From NCBI GenBank assembly GCA_937915335.1, contig CALDLZ010000010.1, positions 1 through 9,352 on the forward strand: a DNA stretch of 9,352 nucleotides, written 5' to 3'. This document shows positions 1 to 6,594 of this stretch, piece by piece (the first letter of the stretch is position 1; each line of letters begins with the position of its first letter). A program made the position numbers and the translations under genes. The notes beneath the pieces were generated by a model that was not told the DNA's origin, did no database searches, and saw nothing but the letters and a program-made list of their open reading frames with translations. The stretch is from an uncultured Faecalibacterium sp. (lineage in GTDB: Bacteria; Bacillota; Clostridia; Oscillospirales; Ruminococcaceae).

Positions 1-1282
1 TCTTGATGTAGCCGGTGTTGGCCTTTGCCAGTTCCTTGACCTCGTCCATGGTGGGGGCGGACCAGGGGCGCTTCTCACGGTTGGCGAGAGCCCGCTCGTA
101 CAGATCCTTGCGCAGGGCCTCCAGCTGGGCCGGGATGGCGGTCTCCAGCTCGTCCAGGCTCACGAAGGTCTTTTCGCGGGTATCACGGCGGACCAGCACG
201 CACTGGTTCTTTTCCAGATCCTTGGGGCCGATCTCCAGGCGCAGGGGCACGCCCTTCATCTCCCACTGGGAGAACTTCCAGCCGGGGGCGTTGTCGCTGT
301 CGTCCAACTTGACACGGGCGTACTTGCTGATCTTCTCAGCCAGCTCGGCAGCCTTCTCGGAGACACCGGGCTTGTGGGCGGCGATGGGCACGACCACGAC
401 CTGGATGGGAGCCACTGCCGGGGGTAGGATCAGGCCGTCATCATCACCGTGGGTCATAATGATGGCACCCACCAGACGGGTGGAAGCACCCCAGCTGGTC
501 TGGAACGGGTGATGCAGCTGGTTGTCACGGCCGGTGAAGGTCACGTCATAAGCCTTGCTGAACTTATCACCGAAATAATGGCTGGTGCCGCTCTGCAGGG
601 CCTTGCCGTCCTTCATCATCGCCTCGATGGTGTAGGTGGCCTCGGCGCCGGCAAACTTTTCCTTATCGGTCTTGCGGCCCTTGACAACAGGGATCGCCAG
701 ATCCTGCTCGCAGACATCCGCGTAGCAGTTCAGCTGCTGCTGAGTCTCAGCCTCAGCCTCGGCGGCAGTCTCGTGGATGGTGTGGCCTTCCTGCCACCAG
801 AACTCACGGCTGCGCAGGAAGGGGCGGGTGGTCTTTTCCCAGCGCACCACGCTGCACCACTGGTTGTACTTCATGGGCAGCTCGCGGTAGCTGTGCAGAA
901 CACGGGACCAGTGGTCGCAGAACATGGTCTCACTGGTGGGACGCACAGCCAGGCGCTCTTCCAGCTTATCGGAACCGCCCATCGTGACCCACGCCACCTC
1001 CGGCGCGAAGCCATTGACCAGCTCGCCTTCCTTCTGCAGCAGGCTCTCGGGGATCAGCACGGGCATTGCCACGTTCTCGTGGCCGGTGGCCTTGAACCGG
1101 GCATCCATGTCCTTCTGGATCAGCTCCCAGATGGCCTGACCATAGGGGCGCAGGATGATGAAGCCCTTGACACTGGAGTACTCCACCAGCTCTGCCTTGA
1201 CGCAGATATCGGTGTACCACTGTGCAAAGTTTTCTTCCTGGCTGGTGATCGCCTGCACAAGCTTCTTGTTGTCTTTTGCCAT
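1..1282 (-). CDS. proS: Prolyl-tRNA synthetase, archaeal/eukaryotic type, 3'-truncated by window edge
   Basis: Cytoplasmic class II aminoacyl-tRNA synthetase that charges tRNA-Pro with proline using ATP. Reading the complement from the ATG at 1282 gives 427 residues open to the window edge; family members of this short form are about 475-480 aa, so roughly 50 C-terminal residues are missing. Motif 1 lies near residues 41-52 ([13 protein letters not shown]), followed by RPTSE at 114-118. Motif 2 spans about 147-167 and includes RWEKTTRP and a QEGHT segment. Motif 3 is near 263-288 (TSWGAST, then [12 protein letters not shown]). The anticodon-binding domain starts near residue 293. No YbaK-like editing domain is inserted between motifs 2 and 3, and that absence together with the motif 2 wording marks the archaeal/eukaryotic type. 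The start is fixed by AGGAGG at 1293-1298, 10 nt upstream. The gene lies downstream of acpP but beyond a strong terminator, and I see no convincing separate promoter. Confidence 0.97.
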   Translation of the reverse strand, partial: MAKDNKKLVQAITSQEENFAQWYTDICVKAELVEYSSVKGFIILRPYGQAIWELIQKDMDARFKATGHENVAMPVLIPESLLQKEGELVNGFAPEVAWVTMGGSDKLEERLAVRPTSETMFCDHWSRVLHSYRELPMKYNQWCSVVRWEKTTRPFLRSREFWWQEGHTIHETAAEAEAETQQQLNCYADVCEQDLAIPVVKGRKTDKEKFAGAEATYTIEAMMKDGKALQSGTSHYFGDKFSKAYDVTFTGRDNQLHHPFQTSWGASTRLVGAIIMTHGDDDGLILPPAVAPIQVVVVPIAAHKPGVSEKAAELAEKISKYARVKLDDSDNAPGWKFSQWEMKGVPLRLEIGPKDLEKNQCVLVRRDTREKTFVSLDELETAIPAQLEALRKDLYERALANREKRPWSAPTMDEVKELAKANTGYIK

Positions 1283-1302
1283 TTTGTTATATCCTCCTAA
1301 GC

Positions 1303-1339
1303 CGTGCGCCAAACGTCCAAATTTCAACCGTTCCGCACG
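1303..1339 (-). promoter_or_regulatory. Possible small hairpin in the proS leader
   Basis: The proS leader contains an inverted repeat, CGTGCG at 1303-1308 against CGCACG at 1334-1339. A second 4-bp pair inside it, AACG at 1312-1315 against CGTT at 1329-1332, surrounds a loop of 13 nt. The hairpin ends 4 nt upstream of the AGGAGG site. It is far too short to be a T-box, and no T-box-like or NGGTGG-type sequence was recognised. It may be chance; its position beside the ribosome-binding site is the only reason to list it. Confidence 0.25.
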
Positions 1340-1345
1340 AGCTCA

Positions 1346-1403
1346 TATTAAAAGCCCCGCCGCAGCGCCGCCGTGTGCAGCGCCGGAATGCGGGGCCTTT
1401 TTG
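1346..1403 (-). terminator. Hairpin terminator downstream of acpP
   Basis: GCCCCGC at 1354-1360 pairs with GCGGGGC at 1390-1396. On the minus strand the stem is followed by TTTTAATA, a U-rich tail that starts 63 nt past the acpP stop codon. On the plus strand it is followed by CTTTTT, so the element is symmetric. The roughly 29-nt interior is GC-rich and can fold further. It most likely ends acpP transcripts and insulates proS, or lets part of them read through into proS. Confidence 0.75.
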
Positions 1404-1416
1404 CATCCTTCCGGGA

Positions 1417-1650
1417 TCAGCCCTTGTGGCTGTCCACAAAGTCCACCACGTCGCCCACGGTGCGCAGATTCTCGATGGCATCATCCGGCACCTCAATGCC
1501 GAACTCATCCTCGAGCGTCATCACCATGTCCACGATATCCAGGCTGTCGGCCTCAAAATCGCTCATAATGTCGCTCTCCATCGTGATCTTAGCGGGGTCA
1601 ATATCCAGCTGCTCCGCCAGCAGTGCACGGATCTTTTCAAAAGTATCCAT
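1417..1650 (-). CDS. acpP: Acyl carrier protein
   Basis: Small acidic cytoplasmic carrier of growing fatty acyl chains in type II fatty acid synthesis. The 77-residue product has the family's normal length and four-helix pattern. The phosphopantetheine attachment motif is DSL at residues 35-37, with Ser36 as the modified residue, followed by the acidic recognition helix (DIVDMVMTLEDEF). The start at 1650 is set by AGGAGA at 1659-1664 with 8-nt spacing. A near-consensus promoter lies at 1731-1759, giving a leader of roughly 75 nt. No other fab genes are in view, so it appears to be transcribed alone, diverging from dapF. Dedicated carriers for other pathways (for example polyketide or D-alanine carriers) look similar, but the sequence fits the housekeeping form well. 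Confidence 0.95.
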   Translation of the reverse strand: MDTFEKIRALLAEQLDIDPAKITMESDIMSDFEADSLDIVDMVMTLEDEFGIEVPDDAIENLRTVGDVVDFVDSHKG

Positions 1651-1710
1651 CGTCGCGGTCTCCTTTTGTCAATGATTCTTTCTTGTCAGCCCTGTGCCGC
1701 TCTCTCCGGC

Positions 1711-1826
1711 GCACAAAGCACTCTTTACTTTTTATATCCCATAGGCCGTATCTTGTCAAGCCCTGTTTTGCATTCCACCCCGGTCTGAGCAGAAAAATCC
1801 GATGAAAATTGCACAAAGCCCTCTTT
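1711..1826. repeat. 16-bp near-identical direct repeat in the acpP-dapF divergent region
   Basis: GCACAAAGCACTCTTT at 1711-1726 and GCACAAAGCCCTCTTT at 1811-1826 match at 15 of 16 positions and are exactly 100 bp apart. Each copy contains a small dyad, AAAG-N4-CTTT. The left copy covers the expected start point of the acpP transcript, just downstream of its -10 box. The right copy ends 5 bp before the dapF -35 box. A shared regulator site is possible, but chance or a remnant duplication cannot be excluded. Confidence 0.45.
1731..1759 (-). promoter_or_regulatory. Promoter of acpP
   Basis: On the minus strand the -35 box is TTGACA (1754-1759, exact consensus) and the -10 box is TATAAA (1731-1736, one mismatch), with a 17-bp spacer. 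Transcription would begin near 1724, about 75 nt before the acpP start codon. This is a strong housekeeping sigma-A type promoter, as expected for acyl carrier protein. Confidence 0.85.
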
Positions 1827-1831
1827 TTTGC

Positions 1832-1860
1832 TTGACAGAACACCGTTTGGTTCCCATAAT
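1832..1860 (+). promoter_or_regulatory. Promoter of the dapF-dapL operon
   Basis: The -35 box TTGACA (1832-1837, exact consensus) and -10 box CATAAT (1855-1860, one mismatch) are separated by 17 bp. Transcription would start near 1867, giving a leader of under 40 nt before the dapF ATG at 1904. That is too short for a lysine riboswitch. The promoter diverges from that of acpP; the two -35 boxes are 72 bp apart. Confidence 0.85.
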
Positions 1861-1903
1861 TATAAGAGGTAGTTTTTCAAAACGAACCAACCGAGGTATT
1901 ACC

Positions 1904-2743
1904 ATGAAATTGTCATTTACCAAAATGCAGGGCTGTGCCAACGATTACATCTATCTGGACTGCCGCGTGTCCGGCGTACCGGAGAACATTGCGGCGCTTG
2001 CACGGCGGCTTTCGGCCCGGCACTTTTCCATCGGTGCCGACGGCATCATCTGCATCTGCGCCCCCGTGACTCGTGGTGCGGACGGCCGGATGCGTATTTT
2101 CAACGCGGACGGCAGCGAGGCCCAGATGTGCGGCAACGGCGTGCGCTGTGTAGCCGAGTGGCTCTACACCCACGGGGTGGAAAAGCCCGTCCTGACCATC
2201 GACACCAACAGCGGTGTCAAGCGCATCACCCGTCAGGGTGAACAGCTGTGGCAGGTGGAAATGGGCGCTTACAGCACCCTGCCCGCCGACCTGCCCGCCC
2301 TGAACATGGGTGAGGGTCCGCTGGTGGGCAAGCCGCTCACCGTGGAAGGAAAAAACTGGAACGTCACCTGCATCAGCGTGGGCAACCCCCACTGTGTGAC
2401 CGTGGTGGAGGATGTGGACAGCCTGAAGCTGGAGGAGATCGGCCCGGCATTCGAGCACCACGCCAATTTTCCCGAGCGCATCAACACCGAGTTCGTGCAG
2501 GTAGTGGATGCCACCCACCTGAAAATGCGGGTATGGGAGCGCGGCAGCGGCGAGACCTGGGCCTGCGGCACCGGCACCTGTGCCACGGTGGCGGCCCTGA
2601 CCGAGCTGGGAATCTGCCCTGTCGGGCAGGATATCCATGTGCAGCTCCGGGGTGGTGAGCTGGTCATCCGGGTACTGCCCGGCAGCCAGCTGCTGATGAC
2701 CGGCGGCGCTGTCACGGTGTATGAAGGTATCACAGAAGTTTAA
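1904..2743 (+). CDS. dapF: Diaminopimelate epimerase
   Basis: Cytoplasmic, cofactor-independent epimerase that converts LL-diaminopimelate to meso-diaminopimelate, the precursor of lysine and of peptidoglycan cross-links. The 279-residue product matches the usual length of about 275. Both catalytic cysteines are visible in their signatures: Cys76 in MCGNG (75-79) and Cys221 in ACGTGTC (220-226). The substrate-binding segments NADGSE (67-72), GNPHC (160-164) and ERGSGET (212-218) are also present. An in-frame ATG exists at 1802, but it lies upstream of the promoter. The chosen ATG follows GAGGT at 1893-1897 with 6-nt spacing and gives the family N-terminus (FTKMQGCANDY). First gene of an operon with dapL, 18 nt downstream, whose product makes the substrate of this enzyme. 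Confidence 0.97.
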   Translation: MKLSFTKMQGCANDYIYLDCRVSGVPENIAALARRLSARHFSIGADGIICICAPVTRGADGRMRIFNADGSEAQMCGNGVRCVAEWLYTHGVEKPVLTIDTNSGVKRITRQGEQLWQVEMGAYSTLPADLPALNMGEGPLVGKPLTVEGKNWNVTCISVGNPHCVTVVEDVDSLKLEEIGPAFEHHANFPERINTEFVQVVDATHLKMRVWERGSGETWACGTGTCATVAALTELGICPVGQDIHVQLRGGELVIRVLPGSQLLMTGGAVTVYEGITEV

Positions 2744-2761
2744 GAAAGAGGGATAACTACT

Positions 2762-3949
2762 ATGAAAATGAATCATCATTATGGCGAGCTGAAGGCCAGT
2801 TACCTGTTCGTGGATATCGCCCACAAGGTGGCCGCCTATCAGGAGGCACACCCTGAGAAGGAGATCATCCGCCTGGGCATCGGTGACGTGACCCAGCCCC
2901 TGGCAAAGTGCGTGGTCAAGGCCATGCAGGATGCCGCCGCTGAGATGGGCACCAAGGAGGGCTTCCACGGTTACGGCCCCGAACAGGGCTACCCCTTCCT
3001 GAAACAGGCCATCCAGGGCTACTATGCAGGCCGCGGCACTCAGCTGGCTGAGGACGAGATCTTTATCTCCGATGGTGCCAAGAGCGATCTGGCCAACGTG
3101 CTGGGCCTGTTCGATGTGGATAACACCGTGCTGGTTCCGGACCCCGTTTACCCCACCTATGTGGACGACAATGTGACCGATGGCCGTAAGATCATCTATG
3201 GCCGCACCAGCCAGGAGAATGGCTTCCTGGGTATGCCCGATGAGAACGTGAAGGCTGACATCATCTACATCTGCAGCCCCAACAACCCCACCGGTGCCGC
3301 CTACACCCGTGAGCAGCTCAAGGCCTGGGTGGACTACGCCAAGAAGAACAACGCCGTCATCCTGTACGATGCCGCCTATGAGTGCTTCATCTCCGACCCC
3401 GCCCTGGCCCGCAGCATCTTTGAGGTGGAGGGTGCCCGCGAGTGCGCCATTGAGATCTGCTCCTTCTCCAAGATCGCAGGCTTCACCGGCACCCGCTGCG
3501 GCTACACCATCGTTCCCCACGAGCTGGAGCGCGAGGGTATGAACCTGAACAAGCTGTGGCTGCGCCGCCAGACCACCAAGTTCAACGGCGTGCCCTATGT
3601 TGTCCAGCGCGCCGCCGCCGCCGTGTTCACTGAGAGCGGCATGGCTGAGATCCAGGCCAACCTGGACTACTACCGCAAGAACGCCAAGGTCATCGCCGAC
3701 GCTCTGGACGAGTGCGGCGTGTGGTACTGCGGCGGCAAGAACAGCCCCTACATCTGGCTGCGCTGCCCCGGCAACATGAAGAGCTGGGAGTTCTTCGACT
3801 GGCTGCTGGAGAACTGCGGCGTCGTCGGCACCCCGGGCGTGGGCTTCGGTGAGTGTGGCGAGGGCTATTTCCGTCTGACCGCCTTCGGCGATGCCGAAAA
3901 GACCAAGGTCGCCGCCGAGCGCATCAAGACTGCCATTAAGGCGCTGTAA
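2762..3949 (+). CDS. dapL: LL-diaminopimelate aminotransferase
   Basis: Fold-type I PLP-dependent aminotransferase. It converts tetrahydrodipicolinate directly to LL-diaminopimelate with glutamate as amino donor, bypassing the succinylated or acetylated intermediates of the DapD/C/E route. The 395-residue product is close to the family's roughly 400 aa. Visible landmarks are GIGDVTQPL (39-47), the SDGAKSD stretch (103-109), SPNNPTG with Asn175 (172-178), Asp203 in YDAAY, the Schiff-base Lys237 in SFSKIAGFTGTR (234-245) and the carboxylate-binding Arg371 in FRLTAF. The start has AGAGG 10 nt upstream; the second Met at codon 3 is a less likely alternative. It follows dapF by 18 nt and ends just before a bidirectional terminator. 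The pairing with DapF supports the DAP assignment over a generic aspartate-family aminotransferase. Confidence 0.96.
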   Translation: MKMNHHYGELKASYLFVDIAHKVAAYQEAHPEKEIIRLGIGDVTQPLAKCVVKAMQDAAAEMGTKEGFHGYGPEQGYPFLKQAIQGYYAGRGTQLAEDEIFISDGAKSDLANVLGLFDVDNTVLVPDPVYPTYVDDNVTDGRKIIYGRTSQENGFLGMPDENVKADIIYICSPNNPTGAAYTREQLKAWVDYAKKNNAVILYDAAYECFISDPALARSIFEVEGARECAIEICSFSKIAGFTGTRCGYTIVPHELEREGMNLNKLWLRRQTTKFNGVPYVVQRAAAAVFTESGMAEIQANLDYYRKNAKVIADALDECGVWYCGGKNSPYIWLRCPGNMKSWEFFDWLLENCGVVGTPGVGFGECGEGYFRLTAFGDAEKTKVAAERIKTAIKAL

Positions 3950-3964
3950 AAATTGGACGCAAAA

Positions 3965-3992
3965 AGACCCGCTCTCGCAAGCGGGTCTTTTT
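3965..3992. terminator. Bidirectional terminator between dapL and the aldose epimerase gene
   Basis: A perfect 9-bp stem (AGACCCGCT at 3965-3973 against its complement at 3980-3988) with a 6-nt loop is flanked by AAAA on the left and TTTT on the right. It can therefore stop transcription from both sides. It begins 15 nt after the dapL stop codon and lies 9 nt past the end of the convergent epimerase gene. Confidence 0.92.
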
Positions 3993-4001
3993 CTTTGCAT
4001 T

Positions 4002-4889
4002 TTATCGTTCAAACGTCGTGCTGAGGGTGGTCTCCCAGGTCTGGCCGGGGGCGAGGCAGGCGGCGGCAGCGCGCTGGCTCCACTCCTGGGTGTCGGACTG
4101 GGCACCGGGCAGGGAGTGCCAGGGCTCGATGCAGACAAAGCGCACAGGCTTTGCCGGGGCCGACCAGATGAGGGTATAGGGGTAGCCTTCCACGTTGCAG
4201 ATGACACCACGGCCGGTATCCTTCTCGTAGATGCCCAGCGTGTGGCTGCGCAGACCAGTCATGCAGAAGCTGTCATTCTCGAACAGGTCGTCGGTCAGGG
4301 GAATGGTCTGGTCGTTCTTCCACCGGTAGTAGCACTTACCACTGAGCAAACCAGCCGGGCGGGCATCCAGCACCATGGGGCTCTCGGGCTGGTCGAAGCG
4401 GAACTCGTAATCGGTGGTGGTATGGTTCTTGTCAAAGGGGATGTTGAATGCCGGGTGGTAGCCGATGCCGAACCGCAGCTCCTCGGCGGCATCGGCAGGG
4501 TTCGTGACGGTCAGGGTGTGGTGGACAGTCTTGCCCTCCAGCTTGAAAGTGCTGGTCAGGACAAAATCAAAGGGGAAGCGCTCTGCCTTGATTTTTTCAT
4601 CCGAACGCAGTTCCAGCTGGATGGTGTCCCCTTCCGCCTTGAGCAGGGTGTGCTCCACGTCCCGGGCAAAGCCGTGCTGGCCGCCGGTGTAGGTCTTGCC
4701 GTTGTGGGTAAAGGTGCCGCCGGGCAGCTTGCCTGTCCAGGGGAAGAGAATGGGGGCGTGGCGCTTCCAGATGGCCGGGTCTGCCTGCCAGAGCATCTCC
4801 TGCCCGGCGGCATTTTTCAGGCTGACGGCTTCAGCACCGTGGGTATCCACGGTCAGGGTCAGAAATTCATTGTGAATGGTTGCCTGCAT
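4002..4889 (-). CDS. Aldose 1-epimerase family protein (LacX-like)
   Basis: Predicted cytoplasmic mutarotase that interconverts alpha and beta anomers of an aldose or a phosphorylated sugar. The 295-residue product has the LacX-type opening: GAEAVSLKN (18-26), then LWQADPAIWKRHAPILFP (33-50). Probable catalytic and ligand residues are His72 (GGQHGFAR), His145 (GIGYHPAFN) and the general base Glu255 (CIEPWH). Beta-strand-rich composition without signal peptide or membrane segment fits the galactose-mutarotase fold. AGGAGA at 4898-4903 with 8-nt spacing fixes the start, and the upstream dehydrogenase gene ends 15 nt before it, so the two are probably co-transcribed. It is the last gene of the minus-strand block before the terminator. 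No sugar transporter or galactokinase is nearby, so the true substrate is unknown; galM-type galactose mutarotase and YeaD-like hexose-6-phosphate epimerase are alternatives. Confidence 0.88.
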   Translation of the reverse strand: MQATIHNEFLTLTVDTHGAEAVSLKNAAGQEMLWQADPAIWKRHAPILFPWTGKLPGGTFTHNGKTYTGGQHGFARDVEHTLLKAEGDTIQLELRSDEKIKAERFPFDFVLTSTFKLEGKTVHHTLTVTNPADAAEELRFGIGYHPAFNIPFDKNHTTTDYEFRFDQPESPMVLDARPAGLLSGKCYYRWKNDQTIPLTDDLFENDSFCMTGLRSHTLGIYEKDTGRGVICNVEGYPYTLIWSAPAKPVRFVCIEPWHSLPGAQSDTQEWSQRAAAACLAPGQTWETTLSTTFER

Positions 4890-4904
4890 GGTTCATATCT
4901 CCTT

Positions 4905-5867
4905 TTATTTGTTGACGATGTGCTCGCCGTTTCCTTCCAGATAGGTGCGCAGGTTCCGGGTGGTGATGTCCATCAGGTTCTGCAATGCTTCCCTGGTCGT
5001 CCACGCAATGTGCGGCGTAAGGATGGCGAGGGGCTCGGCACGCAGGGGACTCTCCTTGGGCAGAGGCTCGGTGACAAAGGCATCCGCCCCGTAGAAACCC
5101 AGCTGCCCGCTGTGGAGGGCCGCCGCAACAGCATCCTCATCCACCAGCGCGCCCCGGGCGGTGTTCAGCAGGATGGCCCCGGGCTTCATCTTGGCCAGCG
5201 CCTCGGCGTTGACGATGCCCCGGGTCTGGGGCGTGGCCGGACAGTGCAGACTGAGGATATCGCACCGCTGCAGCAGCGTGTCGTAATCCACAAATTCCAC
5301 CCCGTCGGCGGCGTACTCGGGCCGGACGGTACGGGTGCAGACCAGCACCTTCATGCCAAAGGCTTTGGCGATGCGGGCCGACTGCCGCCCGATGCTGCCG
5401 TAGCCATAGATGCCGAAGGTCTTGCCGTAGAGCTCCACCTGGGGCAGCAGACCGATCTCCTGGGGGATATCCAACTGCCAGCACCCCTGCTTGACGGCAC
5501 GGTTGTAGCGCTCGGCGCACTGGCAGATGGCCAGCAGCAGACTGAAAGTCATCTGGGCCACGCTGTAAGTGGAATAGCCCGGCACGTTTGCCACGGCGAC
5601 CCCGTGGCGGCGGCAGGCCTCCAGATCCAGATTATCGGTGCCCGTGGCAATGATCCCCACCCATTTCAGGTTGGGGCACTGCTGTAAAACAGCTTCGTCA
5701 ATGCGGCATTTGTTCAGCAGAACAAGATCCGCATCCCCGATGCGGGGGGCGATCTCTTCGTAAGCAGTGCGGACGTAGCTTGTGGTGTCCGGTACCAGCG
5801 CCTTCACACCCGACCAGTCCAGGTCGCCCTCCTCCATAACATAGCTTTCCAGAATAACAGCTTTCAT
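4905..5867 (-). CDS. D-2-hydroxyacid dehydrogenase (glycerate dehydrogenase/hydroxypyruvate reductase-like)
   Basis: NAD(P)-dependent oxidoreductase of the D-isomer-specific 2-hydroxyacid dehydrogenase family, closest in feel to HprA-type hydroxypyruvate reductases. 320 residues from the chosen start, the normal family length. The Rossmann nucleotide-binding turn is GYGSIG (155-160). The catalytic triad is Arg238 (NTARGALVD), Glu267 (TEPLP) and His286 (TPHIAW). The family segment YSTYSVAQMTFSLLLA (98-113) is present. An ATG at 5894 would add nine residues but has no reason to be preferred. The ATG at 5867 follows GGAGG at 5874-5878 with 9-nt spacing to the start, and that site lies inside the last codons of the sirtuin gene, which stops one base before this gene begins. 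The tight junction suggests translational coupling. After the second Rossmann strand the sequence is CTRT with no acidic residue, which leaves NADP use open. The substrate is not determined. Confidence 0.93.
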   Translation of the reverse strand: MKAVILESYVMEEGDLDWSGVKALVPDTTSYVRTAYEEIAPRIGDADLVLLNKCRIDEAVLQQCPNLKWVGIIATGTDNLDLEACRRHGVAVANVPGYSTYSVAQMTFSLLLAICQCAERYNRAVKQGCWQLDIPQEIGLLPQVELYGKTFGIYGYGSIGRQSARIAKAFGMKVLVCTRTVRPEYAADGVEFVDYDTLLQRCDILSLHCPATPQTRGIVNAEALAKMKPGAILLNTARGALVDEDAVAAALHSGQLGFYGADAFVTEPLPKESPLRAEPLAILTPHIAWTTREALQNLMDITTRNLRTYLEGNGEHIVNK

Positions 5868-5868
5868 C

Positions 5869-6594
5869 TCAATCCTCCAGCAAAACGTCCTCACTCAGCA
5901 CCTGGCCGATGGGCTTTGCGATGCACAGGTCAGCCTGCTCGTCGGCTCCGGTGGGCTGCATATTGATAACCACCAGATGGCGGCCCCGGAAGTACCGGAT
6001 CAACCCTGCCGCCGGGTAGACCACCAGGCTGGTGCCGCCGATGATCAGGGTATCAGCCTTGCGGATGGCCGACACGGCCCCGGAAAGCACGCCCTCGTCC
6101 AGCCCCTCTTCGTAGAGGACAACATCCGGCTTGACGATGCCGCCGCACTTGGGGCAGCGGGGCACACCGGTGCTGTTGGCGATGAAATCCACATCGTAGA
6201 AGGCACCGCACTTGACGCAATAGTTGCGCAGGGTGCTGCCGTGGAGCTCATAGACATTTTTTGAGCCTGCCGCCTGATGCAACCCGTCGATGTTCTGGGT
6301 AACAATGGCCTTCAGCTTGCCCTCCCGTTCCAGCTTTGCCAGCCGCAGATGGGCGGCGTTGGGCTTTGCCCCCTTCACGATGAGCTTATCCCGGTAGAAC
6401 CGGTAAAACTCCTCGGGGTTGCGCTCCCAGAAGGTGTGGCTGAGGATGGTCTCGGGCGGGTAATCATACTTCTGGTGGTACAGGCCGTCCACACTGCGGA
6501 AGTCGGGGATGCCGCTTTCGGTGGAGACACCCGCGCCGCCAAAAAAGACGATGTTATTGCTCTCGGCAATGATTTTTTCCAGTGCAGGAACCAT
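5869..6594 (-). CDS. cobB: NAD-dependent protein deacylase (sirtuin, Sir2 family)
   Basis: Removes acetyl or other acyl groups from protein lysines, consuming NAD+ and releasing nicotinamide and O-acyl-ADP-ribose. The 241-residue product has all core features: GAGVSTESGIPDFRS (20-34), TQNIDGLH (99-106), catalytic His118 in ELHGS, zinc ligands Cys126/Cys129 and Cys147/Cys150 in two CxxC pairs, and GTSL (187-190) for the ribose. Tyr64 is at the place of the class III Tyr, but the partner Arg position holds Tyr67, so a dedicated desuccinylase/demalonylase role is not indicated. The start at 6594 has AGGAA at 6606-6610 with a long 11-nt spacing, and that site lies inside an inverted repeat. A candidate extended -10 promoter lies just upstream. 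The next gene starts after one base. Neighbours handling NAD(P) suggest a cofactor-linked cluster. Confidence 0.96.
   Translation of the reverse strand: MVPALEKIIAESNNIVFFGGAGVSTESGIPDFRSVDGLYHQKYDYPPETILSHTFWERNPEEFYRFYRDKLIVKGAKPNAAHLRLAKLEREGKLKAIVTQNIDGLHQAAGSKNVYELHGSTLRNYCVKCGAFYDVDFIANSTGVPRCPKCGGIVKPDVVLYEEGLDEGVLSGAVSAIRKADTLIIGGTSLVVYPAAGLIRYFRGRHLVVINMQPTGADEQADLCIAKPIGQVLSEDVLLED

Noticed and set aside
449..1300. 283-codon plus-strand frame opposite proS
   Set aside because: Antisense to an intact synthetase with all class II motifs; no ribosome-binding site or family signature.
1283..1350. T-box leader for proS
   Set aside because: Only about 65 nt separate the terminator tail from the start codon, and no T-box sequence or specifier stem is visible.
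1802..1903. 34-residue N-terminal extension of DapF from the ATG at 1802
   Set aside because: That ATG lies upstream of the -35 and -10 boxes, so it would not be in the transcript. The ATG at 1904 has a good ribosome-binding site and gives the family N-terminus.
1861..1903. Lysine riboswitch ahead of dapF
   Set aside because: The predicted leader is under 40 nt, far shorter than the roughly 170-nt lysine riboswitch, and shows none of its structure.
1913..4210. 765-codon open frame on the minus strand opposite dapF and dapL
   Set aside because: It is antisense to two clearly recognisable enzymes, crosses the terminator and the epimerase gene, and its translation is low-complexity (Gly, Ala, Val, Leu, His) with no family resemblance. 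This is typical of a shadow frame in GC-rich DNA.
3891..5687. 598-codon open frame on the plus strand opposite the epimerase and dehydrogenase genes
   Set aside because: Its translation reads like antisense of GC-rich coding sequence, it starts inside dapL, and it has no recognisable domain.
5868..5894. Earlier dehydrogenase start at 5894 (nine extra residues)
   Set aside because: The extension overlaps the sirtuin C-terminus and does not look like the family. The ATG at 5867 follows a GGAGG site and starts directly with the first Rossmann-like strand.
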